Shown one piece after another: positions 10,727 through 22,839 of a DNA stretch of 64,000 nt (position 1 is the stretch's first letter; every line of letters begins with the position of its first letter). Origin of the DNA: Branchiostoma floridae (lineage: Eukaryota > Chordata > Leptocardii > Amphioxiformes > Branchiostomatidae); assembly GCF_000003815.2 (NCBI RefSeq), contig NW_023365791.1, positions 104,257 to 168,256 of the forward strand. The letters are read 5' to 3'. Under the pieces are notes generated by a model. That model was given only the letters and a program-made list of their open reading frames with translations. It had not been told where the DNA came from and did no database searches. A program made the position numbers and the translations under genes.

Positions 10727-13177
10727 ATGGCGAAAGGGGGTGCAGGCAAACGTGTACAAAGGACCAGTTCAGCTTCGTCATCCTCCAGACGCTTCCATAC
10801 TCTCCAGATGGGGCTGAAAATGCTAACGTCGCTGAAGTTCTGGGCCGCCATCCTTGTCGTTGCCCTTGTCCTTGGATTTTACCAGCTAGCCGGTAGGGAA
10901 ACGTTTTCTGATGTCCTCGCCAAGGAGAAGAAAATGTCGGCAGCCCATATGGCACAAGACGCTTCATCAGTAGATCCGTTGAAGACCAAAGCGAAAACCG
11001 ACACCAAAGAACCTAATCCTGTGAAAGATGGTAAAGAACAACATGAGGCATCTGACGAGACTCGTGATACTGAAGATTCCAAGAAAGACTCTCAAATCAG
11101 AGAATACCACGTTTTGCAGATGTTCACGAAAGCTGGGAACAATAGAGGACTGATAGACAAGTTCAAGCTGTGTTTTAATTCCATGATGCAGAAATCCAGC
11201 ATTCGTCCCGACAATGGAGAGATCCTACACCTACATCTTGTATCAGATCCGGATAGCAAGGCCATAGCAGAGGGTATAGTGGACACGTGGCTAAAGAAGG
11301 GCCTGTTGAAGGTAGTGTAAAGTATACTTAGTAACAGTGTATCTAATCTTTAGTGATAGATTCTTAAACTGCAAGTTGAAGTTGAAGTCTGGTGATTTTC
11401 TGACATAATTTACACAATTCTATATATTGTAACGTTACCCTTTTCGTTGTCAAAATTCTTAACCGTTTTTTCACATTGCTGTTTGTTTTCTTTGTCCATT
11501 GATTTATTGATGCCATATATACGGTGGGAATAATATGTCAACAGTGTGACTTGACAAATCCTATTTTAGAAGCATTTATTATGGGGGGGGGGGAGATTAT
11601 TGGGTTGGCTGTACAAATATGACTTTCAGATAAGAAATTCATCAAGTATGTATAGAGTCAACACTTGCATCTGCACAATGTTTTTCACATGTACTGTCTA
11701 CATGAATGGTCTGCCTGACACATGCATCATAATATATAATATATACATGTGTGTATATTGCAAAGATTGCATGGTATATCCAACCTGTCACAAACAAAAA
11801 TTTTGTCTTATGCATGTACTTGTATGTGTCTTTATCCAACTTTCCTTAAAATAGTACTACATATCTTCTTAAAACCAAACTTAGTGGCCAGACTAAAGTA
11901 GGCATGTACTAGTATAAATGGATGCCTACGTGGCAGCCTTATGCAATCATTAAGTATTAGCTGCTCACTCAGCTGTGACTATAAGAGGGGCGGACTTAAC
12001 TGTTAAACCCATTAGAAGGCTTCAGCAGGTGGCTAAGTACCTTGAGAAGTTGAGCTAGGGAATCAAGCAAACCAATCTTCGAAGGTCTACAAATTTGCAA
12101 TGGGATAAAAAATATTCTATTTCAGTATAATTCTGAAGGAATCTCCTAAATATGATGCATAGAAGAAATGATACTGCAGGTTTGAAATACAAAGTAAAAC
12201 ATTCAACAGGCAAGTATAATTTTCAAATCACAATTTCCAAATTCACAGTTTTCCTTCCAGTTTTCAGCAGCAAGATGTGTCTGTCCTTAGTGCTGAAAGT
12301 GTAATCTATGAAGATGTTACCTTCAGTTTGTGTCTGTCACAATTCAGTTTGAATAAGCAACACTATAGTACATGAAAAATTGTAGCAGCTGTGTAATGAT
12401 GCCTACGTATAGACAGAAATAGTGAGCAGTAGTCTATGATATGCAACAATGATACATGTTATGCAAATCAGATGTTAACTAGCCTCTCTTTCCTTTCAGC
12501 TGTCTTTTCATGATCCAGTCCAACTGACAGAGACCCTCTACCCCATTGTAAAACCAATGCAAGAGAAGTTCAGTGCAGGAGCAAATGCTTATTATGGAGA
12601 CTCCATCTTCTTCCTATCTGTGGGTATGCATAAAGTATTCCCCAGTGACACCAAACACATCGTCCAACTCGATTGCGATCTCAAGTTCCGATCAGACATC
12701 CGAGAACTATTTGATATGTTTGACCATTTCGAGTCCGATAACGTCATTGGAATTGCAGAGGAACAGCAGCCGGTATACAGGCATACGTTTTGGCAATACA
12801 GAAATGAGCACAAAGGTACAAAAGTTGGGGACCCCCCTCCCAACGGCCAACCAGGCTTCAACAGTGGCGTTCTGTTGTTGGACTTGGACAAGATGAGGGG
12901 GTCGCGTCTCTACAACTCCCTCCTAAATGGTACGGTGGTGCACACCATGTCGGAGGAGTTCCACTTCAAGGGGCACCTGGGGGACCAGGACTACTTCACG
13001 CTTCTGAGCTACAGGTATCCCCAGCTGTTCCATGTGCTGCCCTGCACCTGGAACCGGCAGCTGTGCACCTGGTGGCAGGACAAGGGGTACCAGGAGGTGT
13101 TCGACTTTTACCACGACTGTGCGGGGGAAATCAACATCTACCATGGAAACTGTAACACTCCAATTCCAGATGGATAG
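10727..13177 (+). CDS. XXYLT1: Xyloside alpha-1,3-xylosyltransferase-like GT8 enzyme
   Basis: XXYLT1 enzymes add the terminal xylose to Xyl-Glc on EGF repeats, notably of Notch, in the ER (family knowledge). Two coding exons, 10727-11311 and 12500-13177, join in phase 0 to give 420 residues; the human enzyme is about 393. A signal-anchor lies near residues 36-54 (FWAAILVVALVLGFY), followed by a charged stem. The catalytic part contains AYYGDSIFFLSVG, the metal-binding DxD as LDCDLKFR (D253, D255), QPVYRHTFWQYR, GFNSGVLLLDL, GHLGDQDYF, CTWNRQLCTWW and the end IYHGNCNTPIPDG. The start at 10727 (AACATGG) has the best Kozak context; an in-frame ATG at 10688 is weaker. The 1.19 kb intron shows no further exon. 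A possible poly(A) signal is at 14182. Confidence 0.9.
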
Positions 13178-15008
13178 TTGTTCTTGTTAATTCGTATACT
13201 TGTCTATGTGTGATTGCTTGTTTGATACTTTGTTGCATAATCTGGCTGCAAATTTTTATATCAGAAGGGAGTAATTGTATGTAATTTTGAGCATTAAGCA
13301 TTACCTTTTCTGTTGCTTATACACTATACCTTTAGTTACCATTTTCTCCTTGTATATTTGTGTGTTTGCTTTGTTGCATAATCTGGCTACCAATTTCTAT
13401 ATAAAAAGATTTATAACATAACTTCAAGTACTGGTAATGCAAGGAACATTTCTTTGGCGTCCTGAGTGTTATTTAGGGATGACATACTATAAGTGGAACA
13501 TGAATGATGCAATTTGTCATAATATTAGCTGAAGAATCATGAAGAATATTATTTGCATTTGGCACAAAGATTACTCATATTTTATTGGACCAATATAAGC
13601 GGAAGTTAAATTACAATAACTGCACTGTAAAATTTTAATCCCTGGCAAGCTGCTGGCAGAATGTGCAATAATTTAAGATGTGCAACAAGATAAATAAGAG
13701 GTGCTTTTACTACCAACATGATCATGACCAATTCTTCTGTTGTTAGATTTTGTACCATTTTTCAATGGTGAAACAATGCAGTCTTATGGACTCATATATC
13801 AATTAAGTAATGTGGATGATTCTTTTTTCCATTGATCTGTCCATGACCTGTTCACAATATCACTATCATGGTTTACTAAGCTTGAAATGAGTTTATGGAG
13901 CTGGTGTATATCTAAATTGCTGTACATAACTCAGATCAACATGTTATAGGGAGATTTTGCAAAGGGCAGAATTCCAGTGCTGTATATCATGCAACCTTTG
14001 AGGTCACATTTTTGCAAAACAAGTTCATCGCATCTTTCCTATTCATTTGTAATATCATTTAGTATCATGAATCATTGTAACTTCACTCACATGCTCACAC
14101 TAACTGTTTTCACTTGGAAATGAGAATTTAGAAACTACCTACTAGTAGTAACAAATGCAACATGATCACAGTGATGTACTTAATAAATCATTTTTCACCC
14201 TCCATGACTTCTGTGTTGTGATGTGAGATGGAAAATATAAATGAGTTGGAAAATATATTATTTTACAGAATCTGAGGAATAGATAAGGATTATGCAGGTT
14301 TCTCGTAAACTTGAAGAAGACACACAGTATTATGACATCTTATGAGATGAGGATGACAAACCAAAACAGTTCAAAATACATCCATGAATTTCTTTATTTG
14401 GGAATAGAAATACTCAACATACAAAATGTATAGAACTCCTTCCTCACCAAAATACAAAATAAGATTATCATTTTTTGTTTCATACTTGTGTGTAAAAATA
14501 TCACCTCAACCTTGGTCCCACATCAGTTTTCACCATATCATGTCACAAAACACTCTTCTGTACACAGATATAATGTGTATGTACAATAAGGAAAATATTA
14601 GAATATAGCAATGGTAAAGAACAATGTGGCTAACTTATAGCTAAAATGTAAATGTACAATAAGACTTAATATGTAATATTCGATCTCAGCATATAAATTT
14701 CATGGAAAGAATCAACATGATTGTGGCTTGCAATTTTGAAAAATGTTGCTAGGTGCATGACTTATCTAATAGTATTCAGAGACTTCAAACAGTACATGGC
14801 TCTCTGGCTAATACACAGTATAATACACATACTGGCTAAAATATAATCCCTTTTATTGATTCAACAATTTAAAAGTAGTGTAATAGAGTGTACAATTTTC
14901 TTAGCTACATGTGTATCAAATTAAAAGAAAATTTGAATGTACACTGTAATTCTTCTTGTGGAAGCACTACAAAGCATTTTAGGCATTAGTTGTTGCTTGG
15001 CTGTGACT
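13178..15008. other. Convergent 3' ends, no gene seen
   Basis: This AT-rich stretch lies between the plus-strand xylosyltransferase and the minus-strand Shisa-like gene. AATAAA at 14182 suits the first gene. TTTATT at 14852, read as AATAAA on the minus strand, suits the second. No supported coding sequence was found. Confidence 0.5.
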
Positions 15009-17023
15009 TCACAGGGGTACTTTAGTTTCAGGTGAATATGGCGGGGGAGGCTCGGCCCACGTTGACGGGCCGCCCGGTACCGGCTGGGGTTGATCCTCGC
15101 GGAGGGGCTCGGCACCGGGATACGGTCGAACGAGGTAAAGTTGTGCTCCTGAGTACGGTGTCTCATCCTGAGAGTATGGCGGTGGTGCCACCGGGAATGT
15201 CGCCATTGTAGCTGCCTCCATATTGGGGTCACCTTAGTAAATTAAAAAACATTGTATCAATGGCAAGTTGACTTACCATATGGTTTCATTCAGCCTCCAG
15301 GAAGAACAGTGACATGTCAGTCACTAATGAAGATCCGAATCAAATCAAATCAAACATAACATTGTATCAAATTTAGTTGCATTATGAAACAAGTAACACT
15401 TAGTGGGACCAAGGAGGGTATTAATGAACCAATAGCATAAATAACACGATAGACTCAACATGTTACCCTATTCATAACTACAGATATTCATATGCATGCA
15501 TGTAGGCAATGCAATTGTACACACTTTTCTATTTTCATGTAGTAATAAGTAGCTGTAATACACCTTACAAAAGTCGCTGTACTTTTGTTTTTTCAATAAA
15601 GATTTCTGTATATAATTGATAGAAAAAACTTACTGAGATATACCAAATAATATTCACAATAAAATGCAGAACCATGAAAAGAAGTTACCTGTAATGGCTG
15701 TTATAGCTGGTTTCTTCTTGGGCTTCTTGGATGACCTTACACAACAGTAGCAGCAACCGATAGTCAGGAGGATCGTGACAAACAAACATGCTGCCACCAT
15801 GCCCAGAACATTAGGAGTGCAGCCGAACACTGGGATCTTCTTACCAAGGGCACAGTCATTATCATCATCTGCTGATGCTGTTACATGTGGAAGGAAAAGA
15901 ATATGATATTTAGCTTAGATATCATATAACATTACACATTTAACAAGGATTCTTCCATTAATTCCCAATAAACCTAGTTGTCAGTACATCATGTATAACA
16001 TTATATGATGTACAGGTACATGTAAGATTGTTATTGTTTTGTTCTGCTTGAAAATGATGCGTTGCTTAGCACTTGCTTTTGATTTCTTATGACAGTGAGG
16101 TTTGGTAAAACCTCCTTGCTTAAAATGAACATTTGATGGGTCTTGGCAACATGACATTAAACTGTACTGAAGTAGCTGATGCCATCTTGGCTACATGACA
16201 TTAAACTGTACTGATAGTAGCTGATGCTATCTTGGCTACATGACATTAAACTGTACTGATAGTAGCTGATGCCATCTTGGCTACATGACATTAAACTGTA
16301 CTGATAGTAGCTGATGCCATCTTGGTTACATGACATTAAACTGAACTAGTAGCTGATGCCATCTTGGTTACATGACATTAAACTGTACTGATAGTAGCTG
16401 ATGCCATCTGAACTTTGATTTTCTGCACCAACCTGTTAGCGGCAGAACTCCAATACGTCAAAGCACTCAATTGAAAATAATCTCTAACGTTACATCCCTA
16501 ACGTTACATCTATTGTCAGCAAGACATTGTTTAAGCCAGGTCTTTACACTGAAAATTTCAACGTGCCTCATCTACGATCGTCAGAAATTTTCTTCTTGTA
16601 GAGACAATAAAGAAGACACACATTAGTGTTATGTATTTTTACTGTGCCACAGCTTCTGACTGACACACAATGGAAATTTCCGCGCTAACACCTGTCGAAC
16701 CAGCTCAAAATCGACCTTATTTTGGAGACGTTTCTGTTCAAATCAAGTATCAAACAAGAAGGTAACGTTACATGGGTAATGGGTAAACCAGTCTGGAACA
16801 AAACAAGCTGGTACTTCTCAACTAAACCTGTTACTAAACCTTATTCCGTGAAACATTGTGTAACATCCATGTACGTAACGTATAAGGTTACGTAGTCAAA
16901 TGTTACCTAATCACAACAGCCAAGGAGGTAAAGTTCAATTCCTCCTTGCAACAACTTACCAAAGTCCAGAACTCCTAACAGCACCGACAGAACAGCTAGC
17001 GCCGTTCTCGGTACTCTACTCAT
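15009..17023 (-). CDS. Reduced Shisa-like membrane protein with PPxY tail (Shisa-like A)
   Basis: Minus-strand exons are 16960-17023 (signal peptide, starts MSRVPRTALAVLSVLLGV), 15689-15877 and 15009-15232. All joins are GT-AG at phase 1, giving 158 residues. The middle exon starts ASADDDNDCAL, has one transmembrane helix (VLGMVAACLFVTILLTIG), then a Cys cluster CCYCC and a basic stretch KKPKKK. The tail carries PPPY twice, which are WW-domain ligands. The exon start matches the ASAEYC start of the full Shisa-like gene at 27-31 kb, but the usual C..Y.D...FxCP...YCC block is missing and only two ectodomain cysteines remain. The Cys-rich and transmembrane exons appear merged or the former lost. 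No Cys-rich exon is visible in the first intron. Function unknown; Shisa relatives retain or sort receptors. Confidence 0.78.
16147..16416. repeat. Minisatellite, ~45 bp unit, about six copies
   Basis: Units containing ATGACATTAAACTG recur at 16151, 16195, 16240, 16285, 16330 and 16372. The spacing is 42-45 bases. The array lies in intron 1 of the reduced Shisa-like gene. Its last 25 bases recur exactly at 19899-19923, inside the 3 kb inverted-repeat element. Confidence 0.85.
16920..16949. mobile_element. Diverged ~30 bp hairpin element
   Basis: CAAGGAGGTAAA is followed by its partner AATTCCTCCTTG. The hairpin is related to those at 35500 and 58722. The flanks AACAG and AACAA would be a 5 bp duplication with one mismatch. 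It lies just inside intron 1, next to the donor of the reduced Shisa-like gene. Confidence 0.45.
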
Positions 17024-17417
17024 GACGGCAGGAGGTACGGCTATGTTTATGAACGCTATCAAACCATGCAAAACTGTCAAAATCTAACTATACTCTGACT
17101 CCACTTCTCAAGAAGAAGGGCCGTGGGGTCAGGTCAGTCGTGACGCACCGCAATACCTGGCGACCGCAAGCAAACGCTATAAAAAACGTTAGCAAAAGTA
17201 AATTAAGAATAGGCGAGAAACAAGAGTTTGAAAACTGTCTTCTTAACCGTAGAGTATTTTAAAAGGTTGTCAAAACAAATCATAAAAGGGAAAAGCTACG
17301 CATATTTTAAGTTACAAAATTGACGTCGCTGCGATTCAATGCGGTGTATAGACATTAGGGTGCTGCCAGACCATATAGCCGAGCATAGATGTGTCGGATT
17401 TCCTAAAAAGGCCGTGG

Positions 17418-18015
17418 GTTGTATCTGTCCACGGGTAGTGCTATACAATTCAAGTGACAAGAATAAAGCACACTTTGTCATCTTGATGCCATAACGTCTG
17501 AAAGTTAATCAGCGTCAACGGCGAAAAAGGGGCTATCCGGGTCAGCGCCTTGCGCGCTTAATCCCAATAGGTTTCGAGCCCTGTAGAAAAGTAACAAAGT
17601 AATTTTCAGTACTCAGATGACTTTTTGCAATCTACACATGGGTACTGCTATACAATTCAAGTGACTAAAGTAACGCACTCTTTGTCATCTTGATGTCATA
17701 ACCCTTGAAAGTAAATGAATATTCAGCGTCTGTGGTGAAAAAGGAGCTTTCCGGTTTTACCAATTTGAGCGGTCAATCCCAATAGGTTTCGAGCCCTGTA
17801 GAAAAGTTACAAAGTAATTTTCAGTACTCAGAACACTTTTTGCCATCTGTCCACGGGTAGTGCTATGCAATTCAAGTGACTAAAGTAACGCACACTCTGT
17901 CATATTGATGCCATAACGTTTAAAAGTTATGAATGTTCAGCGTCAATGGAAAAATTGGCTTTCCGGGTCCCCGACTTGCGCGGTTAGTCCCAATACTAGG
18001 TTTCGAGCCCTGTAG
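17418..18015. repeat. ~213 bp satellite, left block
   Basis: The unit is marked by GTTTCGAGCCCTGTAG (17571, 17786, 18000) and by CGGGTAGTGCTATGCAATTC-like blocks (17433, 17640, 17854). Copies are diverged but collinear. The array is interrupted at 18016 by a large inverted-repeat element and resumes at 21054. Confidence 0.85.
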
Positions 18016-21000
18016 TCTAGGCGATTGGTGCAAAAATTGCTCAAATTATGGTAAAAGCATGAAACTTGGCTCAAGTGTTCCATACAACAATAGAAACAAT
18101 AGAGTTAATTCCAGTTGTGGCGGCCATGTTGGATTTCCGGGGTCATCCGGGGTCATGGCACCAGAACGAGACTGCAGGTGGTACCATCTGGGCATTCTAC
18201 TATATAGGCTGTATTGCAGACATAAGTATGTCATCTTTGGGAGTGCATTTCACCCCTCTAAGGTTAACAACTGCACAATATATGCCTGTTATCTATAGAA
18301 AATATTGTTAGGCACATTTGAATTTGATTTTGGTGATTTTTTTTATCAATTTTTCACATTTTTTTATGGGTGACCTGAGAACAATTAGTGTCAGTGTTTA
18401 TATCATCCATTAGTGCTTTGTATTGGTAACTGTGATATAGTAGGTTTACTATTGGGGTTAAACCCTACAAATACACAAAATATGGGGATGACATCTTTGC
18501 GGGTAGAAATTTAGAAGACATTTGGCAGTTGTTCTGATGATTTATTGATGCCAAGATCCGTTCTGCAAACTACGCTCTATGGGAATGTCATGCCGGGTGT
18601 GCTCCTTTACTTTCTTCCCAATTCATGTTTTCATTGTTTTATTCTAGTTTACACAACATAACCCTACACAAAAAGTCCATGTGTTGGGTCCATAAAATTG
18701 TGGGATGAAATGTAGCAGATTTTTTTCTGTTAGGGATTTTTCAATGCCAATGTTGAGAAAAACGTAAATTTTATCGTCAGTAGAAGAGGTAAATTGGTGA
18801 TAGAACTTAGTAATACATGTACGTAGTTTTATGAACAGATCTGTCAGTCCGATATTTTCATGTTTTTGTAGGGTTTAATAACAGTTACCGATACACAGCG
18901 CACATGGAGGATATAAACACTGACATTAATTGTTCTCAGGTCACCCATAAAAAAATGTGAAAAATTAATAAAAAATATCACCAAAATCAAGTTCAAATGT
19001 CCCAAACAATATTTTCTATAGATAACAGGCATATATTGTGCAGTTGTTAACCTTAGAGGGGTGAAATGCACTCCCAAAGATGACATACTTATGTCTGCAA
19101 TACAGCCTATATAGTAGAATGCCCAGCTGGTACCACCTGCAGTCTCGTTCTGGTGCCATGACCCCGGATGACCCCGGAAATCCAACATGGCCGCCACAAC
19201 TGGAATTAACTCTATTCTAGGGGTGGAGCCCAAAGAAACCTGCTTTTACATGGCAACTGTTGCTAGGCAACTTTTTTTGCATGGCAACGAGTACCAAAGT
19301 GAGTTTAAGTCTACATTTCTGCCTGAAAATGCCTTGATTTGAAGGCCAAATGACACAAAAGTGGGTACTGTGGTAACCAAGACCCATTTGTTTAGAATTT
19401 CGACTGTCCTTCTTAACTGTAAATCTTCAGAAATCTACTTTTATGCAATTTTCTTATAAAAAATGTACATTTTTGGCTTTTGTGTCACAGTACTTCATGT
19501 GATTAGGCTGTAACTTGGTAAAATATGTGATTGACTATTCTATCATAGCACACTGTACAAAATGTGTCAGCAGGGGTACTGTGGTTTGTGAAAAATTGAC
19601 GATTTGGGTAATTTTTACCAATAATGTCAATTTTTAGGGTTCTGTTCCATTGTACATGTTATCTAAATAATTGGCATTAACATGCTTAAATATAGGCAAA
19701 ATCATAAAACCTTAAGTAAATATTAAAAGTCACAATATGGGGCAGGAGAGTTCCATTTTGTAATCTTTAGAACTGCCTAATTTGTTTCTATGGCAACCGT
19801 TGCTAAGGAAAAGATGCGTTCACAGCAACGAGAAGCCCTATAGTTTTATGAAGCTGCTTAAAGTATGTAAAAGTCTTCAGTTCATGAAGCAGTTGTTGTA
19901 GTAGCTGATGCCATCTGAACTTTAGAGGTCTAACATAACTGATACTCAGGTTATTTCAATATAGGGCATAGAAATATACATATGTGGTCTGAAATAGTCC
20001 AAAATCACAAAATTATATCATTCCAAAGTGTATGCCAAAGATGTGAATAATACCCTGTGAACATGTGTTTTCATCACCAGAGATGAAATTCGAGGTCATT
20101 TGGTTTAGTATACCAAGGCACCAGAGTCCAAATTAATTAATTTTTTTGTCAAAATTTCTGAAAAGAGGAAAAAAATCCCAAACTAGACAATTCTAAAGTG
20201 GTCAATGCCAAAAGTGTGCATACGTCCTGTGGCCACTGATATATCCGGATCATTTCCGTTAAGACCATTAACGTTACTCTCTGTAGCCAAATGAAGATGC
20301 AAGACCTGCCTGGTACAAACAATGATATCTTCAGAAAGGCAATCCAAGATAGCGGCACTACCTAATGCATCTAAGGAGGTGGATGCATCATTTAACCCTA
20401 TTCAGACGCTAGATACTTTGAAAGGTAAGAAAATGAAAACTCTCCCGCTTCTTGTTGTTTTTGTTTATTTTGATGTTATTTTGATATGTATTACTCAAGT
20501 TATGCTGCTCTATTTTATCATAGTTTGACACCCCCAAGATAGACATTTTTGGTAAAAAATAGCCCAAAACGGCCATCGTAATTTACAAATCATGACTAGA
20601 TCAACAGCTAAAAGTATCATATATCCAATAGGGGATCATAAAATCTACATTTGTATTTTGAAGCAAGTTTTAATGATGATTCAATGTACTTAAAATCAGA
20701 AGGAGCCCAAAATAGACATTTTAAGTCAGAAACTGCCCCAAACAACCTTTTTTAACAGATTTTCTCGGTCTTGACAAATCAATTTGCACAACATGCTAAG
20801 GAGACCTATTTCTTGTATAATCTGACCAAATTTTAGCTTTGTAACTTGAATTATTATAGCACAGACGTCAATAGTGAAGCTTTTTGCTGGGGAAATCAGT
20901 TACCTAGCAACCGTTGCTAAGAAACGTGCATTTTGAATTGGCTCCACCCTTCAAAATACTTAGTACATACTCAGGAATCATCATGCCAAGTTTCATGCTT

Positions 21001-21053
21001 TTACCACATTTTGAGCAATTCTACCTATATTTTGCACCAATCGCCTAGATTAC
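18016..21053. mobile_element. 3 kb inverted-repeat element inserted in a satellite
   Basis: Terminal inverted repeats of about 55 bases run from TCTAGGCGATTGGTGC at 18016 and end with GCACCAATCGCCTAGATTA near 21053. CTGTAG from the satellite unit is found on both sides. Inside are second inverted arms of about 335 bases (18098-18433 and 18881-19216) with only a few mismatches. GGCAACnGTTGCTAnG motifs recur at 19249, 19793 and 20917. The frames at 17933-18298 and 18844-19233 are two views of the arms and are not genes. No transposase was seen, so it is non-autonomous; superfamily unknown. Confidence 0.75.
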
Positions 21054-21760
21054 TGTAGAAAAGTACCAACGTAATTTTCAGTACTCAGATGACTTTTTGC
21101 TATCTGCCCACGGGTAGTGCTATGCAATTCAAGTGACTAAAGTAAAAGAACGCACACTCTGTCATCTTGATGCCATAACGTTTATTATATAAAAGTTATG
21201 AATATTCAGCGTCAGTGGTGAAAAAGGAGCTTTCCGGTTTTACCAACTTGCGCGGTCAATCCCAATAGGTTTCGAGCCCTGTAGAAAAGTTACAAAGTAA
21301 TTTTCAGAACTCAGAACACGTTTTGCCATCTGCCCACGGGTAGTGCTATGCAATTCAAGTGACTAAAGTAACGCACACTTTGTCATCTTGATGCCATAAC
21401 GTTTGAAAGTTATGAATGTTCAGCGTCAATGGAAAAATTGGTTTTCCGGGTCCCCGACTTGCGCACTTAATCCCAATAGGTTTCGAGCCCTGTAGAAAAG
21501 TAACAACGTGATTTTCAGTACTCATATGACTCTTTGCTATCCGTCCACGGGTAGTGCTATGCAATTCAAGTGACGGAAGTAACGCACACTTTGTCATCTT
21601 GATGCCATAACGCTTGAAAGTTCAGAATATTCAGCGTCAGTGGTGAAAAAGGAGCTTTCCGGGTCTACCAATTTGCGCGGTTAATCTTAATACGTTTTGA
21701 GACCTGAAGAAAAGTAACAATGTAATTTTCAGTACTCAGATGACTTAATCCGAATAGGTT
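21054..21760. repeat. ~213 bp satellite, right block
   Basis: Three to four units continue the array in the same orientation. GTTTCGAGCCC marks lie at 21269 and 21480, with a decayed one at 21694. Spacing is about 211-225 bases. Confidence 0.85.
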
Positions 21761-21764
21761 TTCA

Positions 21765-22350
21765 AGTAAAGCCCGTGGTCAGAGTGTAGAAAGCCATCTG
21801 GCTGCAAAATATTACTTTGTAACGTTTCTACAAGGCTTGAAAACTGTTGGATTTATTAGCCGCGAATGTCGGCGATCCCCCGGAACTAAAATTTAGTTTA
21901 GTAATACGTACATTATGACACTATGTTCTCAACTTGCAAACGTAATGGCGTTAATATCTGCTTAATATGTGCTTGAATTTCAAAGTAAAGCCCGTGGAGA
22001 GTAGATCTAGAAAGCCATTTGGCTGCTAAAAATTACTTTGTTACGTTTCTACAAGGCTTAAAAACTGTTGGATTGGCCGCGAATTTTGGCGATCCGCCCG
22101 GCCTTCATACATGTTCATTTTCATTCATTTATTCATTTCAACTTTATTTCAGGCACTTGGCCCATATCACATACATAAAAGATAATATATTCTTAACTTT
22201 CAAACGTGATGGCGTACATACCTTAAAGTGTGCGTTACTTTTCATACTTGAATTTCAAAGAAAAGCCATTGGATTAGAGTAGCAAGCCATTTGGCTGCTA
22301 AAAATTAATTTGTTACGTTTCTACAAGGCTTGGAAACTGTTGGATTAGAC
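21765..22350. repeat. Satellite units in inverted orientation
   Basis: Three copies carry GTTTCTACAAGGCTTGAAAAC (last base varies) near 21828, 22042 and 22316. This is the reverse complement of the satellite's GTTTCGAGCCCTGTAGAAA in diverged form. The array therefore flips orientation near 21765. Each copy ends in GCGAATnTnGnCGATCC, absent from the forward block. Confidence 0.7.
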
Positions 22351-22839
22351 GCGAATGTCGTCGATCCGTCCGGCCCTCTTTCCGACAATATCAGTCATTT
22401 TCGTGACTAATCATGTAGGTGATGGGTTTAATTCCACGTCAAAGTTCCCTTTTTTGCATCATTTTTTTTTACGTCAAAAAATTTTCCCCGCCCAAAATTA
22501 CAAAAGTAGAAAGGGTAAAGAAACTGAAACCCGGTTGTACTTAAAGCTTGAGGGATACCCTTCATTCCCATACACGACTTTTCTCCTTAAGATGTATTTC
22601 CTGGAAGACACGGCCTCCCGACTTGCTGAGGGCGCGCAGCCTCGACTTGAGACCCCAAATAAACTGGGGTGTGCACCTGGATGTCTTGGGGGTACATGAT
22701 GATAATGTAGTATTTACATAAATCTCAACTTACTTTCAAACGTAATGGCGTCAATATGTAATCGTTGATATTGTACTTTCGATATCATTTATGTTTATTA
22801 CCTTTGCCAGAATGGCTAAGGTTATGAGTCTGTCTGTCT

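Noticed and set aside
16147-16416. Regularly spaced repeats resembling a CRISPR array
   Set aside because: The ~45 bp units abut without unique spacers, in an animal intron; it is a minisatellite.
17933-19233. Two frames (121 and 129 residues) with near-identical protein sequence, suggesting a repeated gene
   Set aside because: They are the two arms of an inverted repeat read in opposite directions; no start context, splice sites or known domain.
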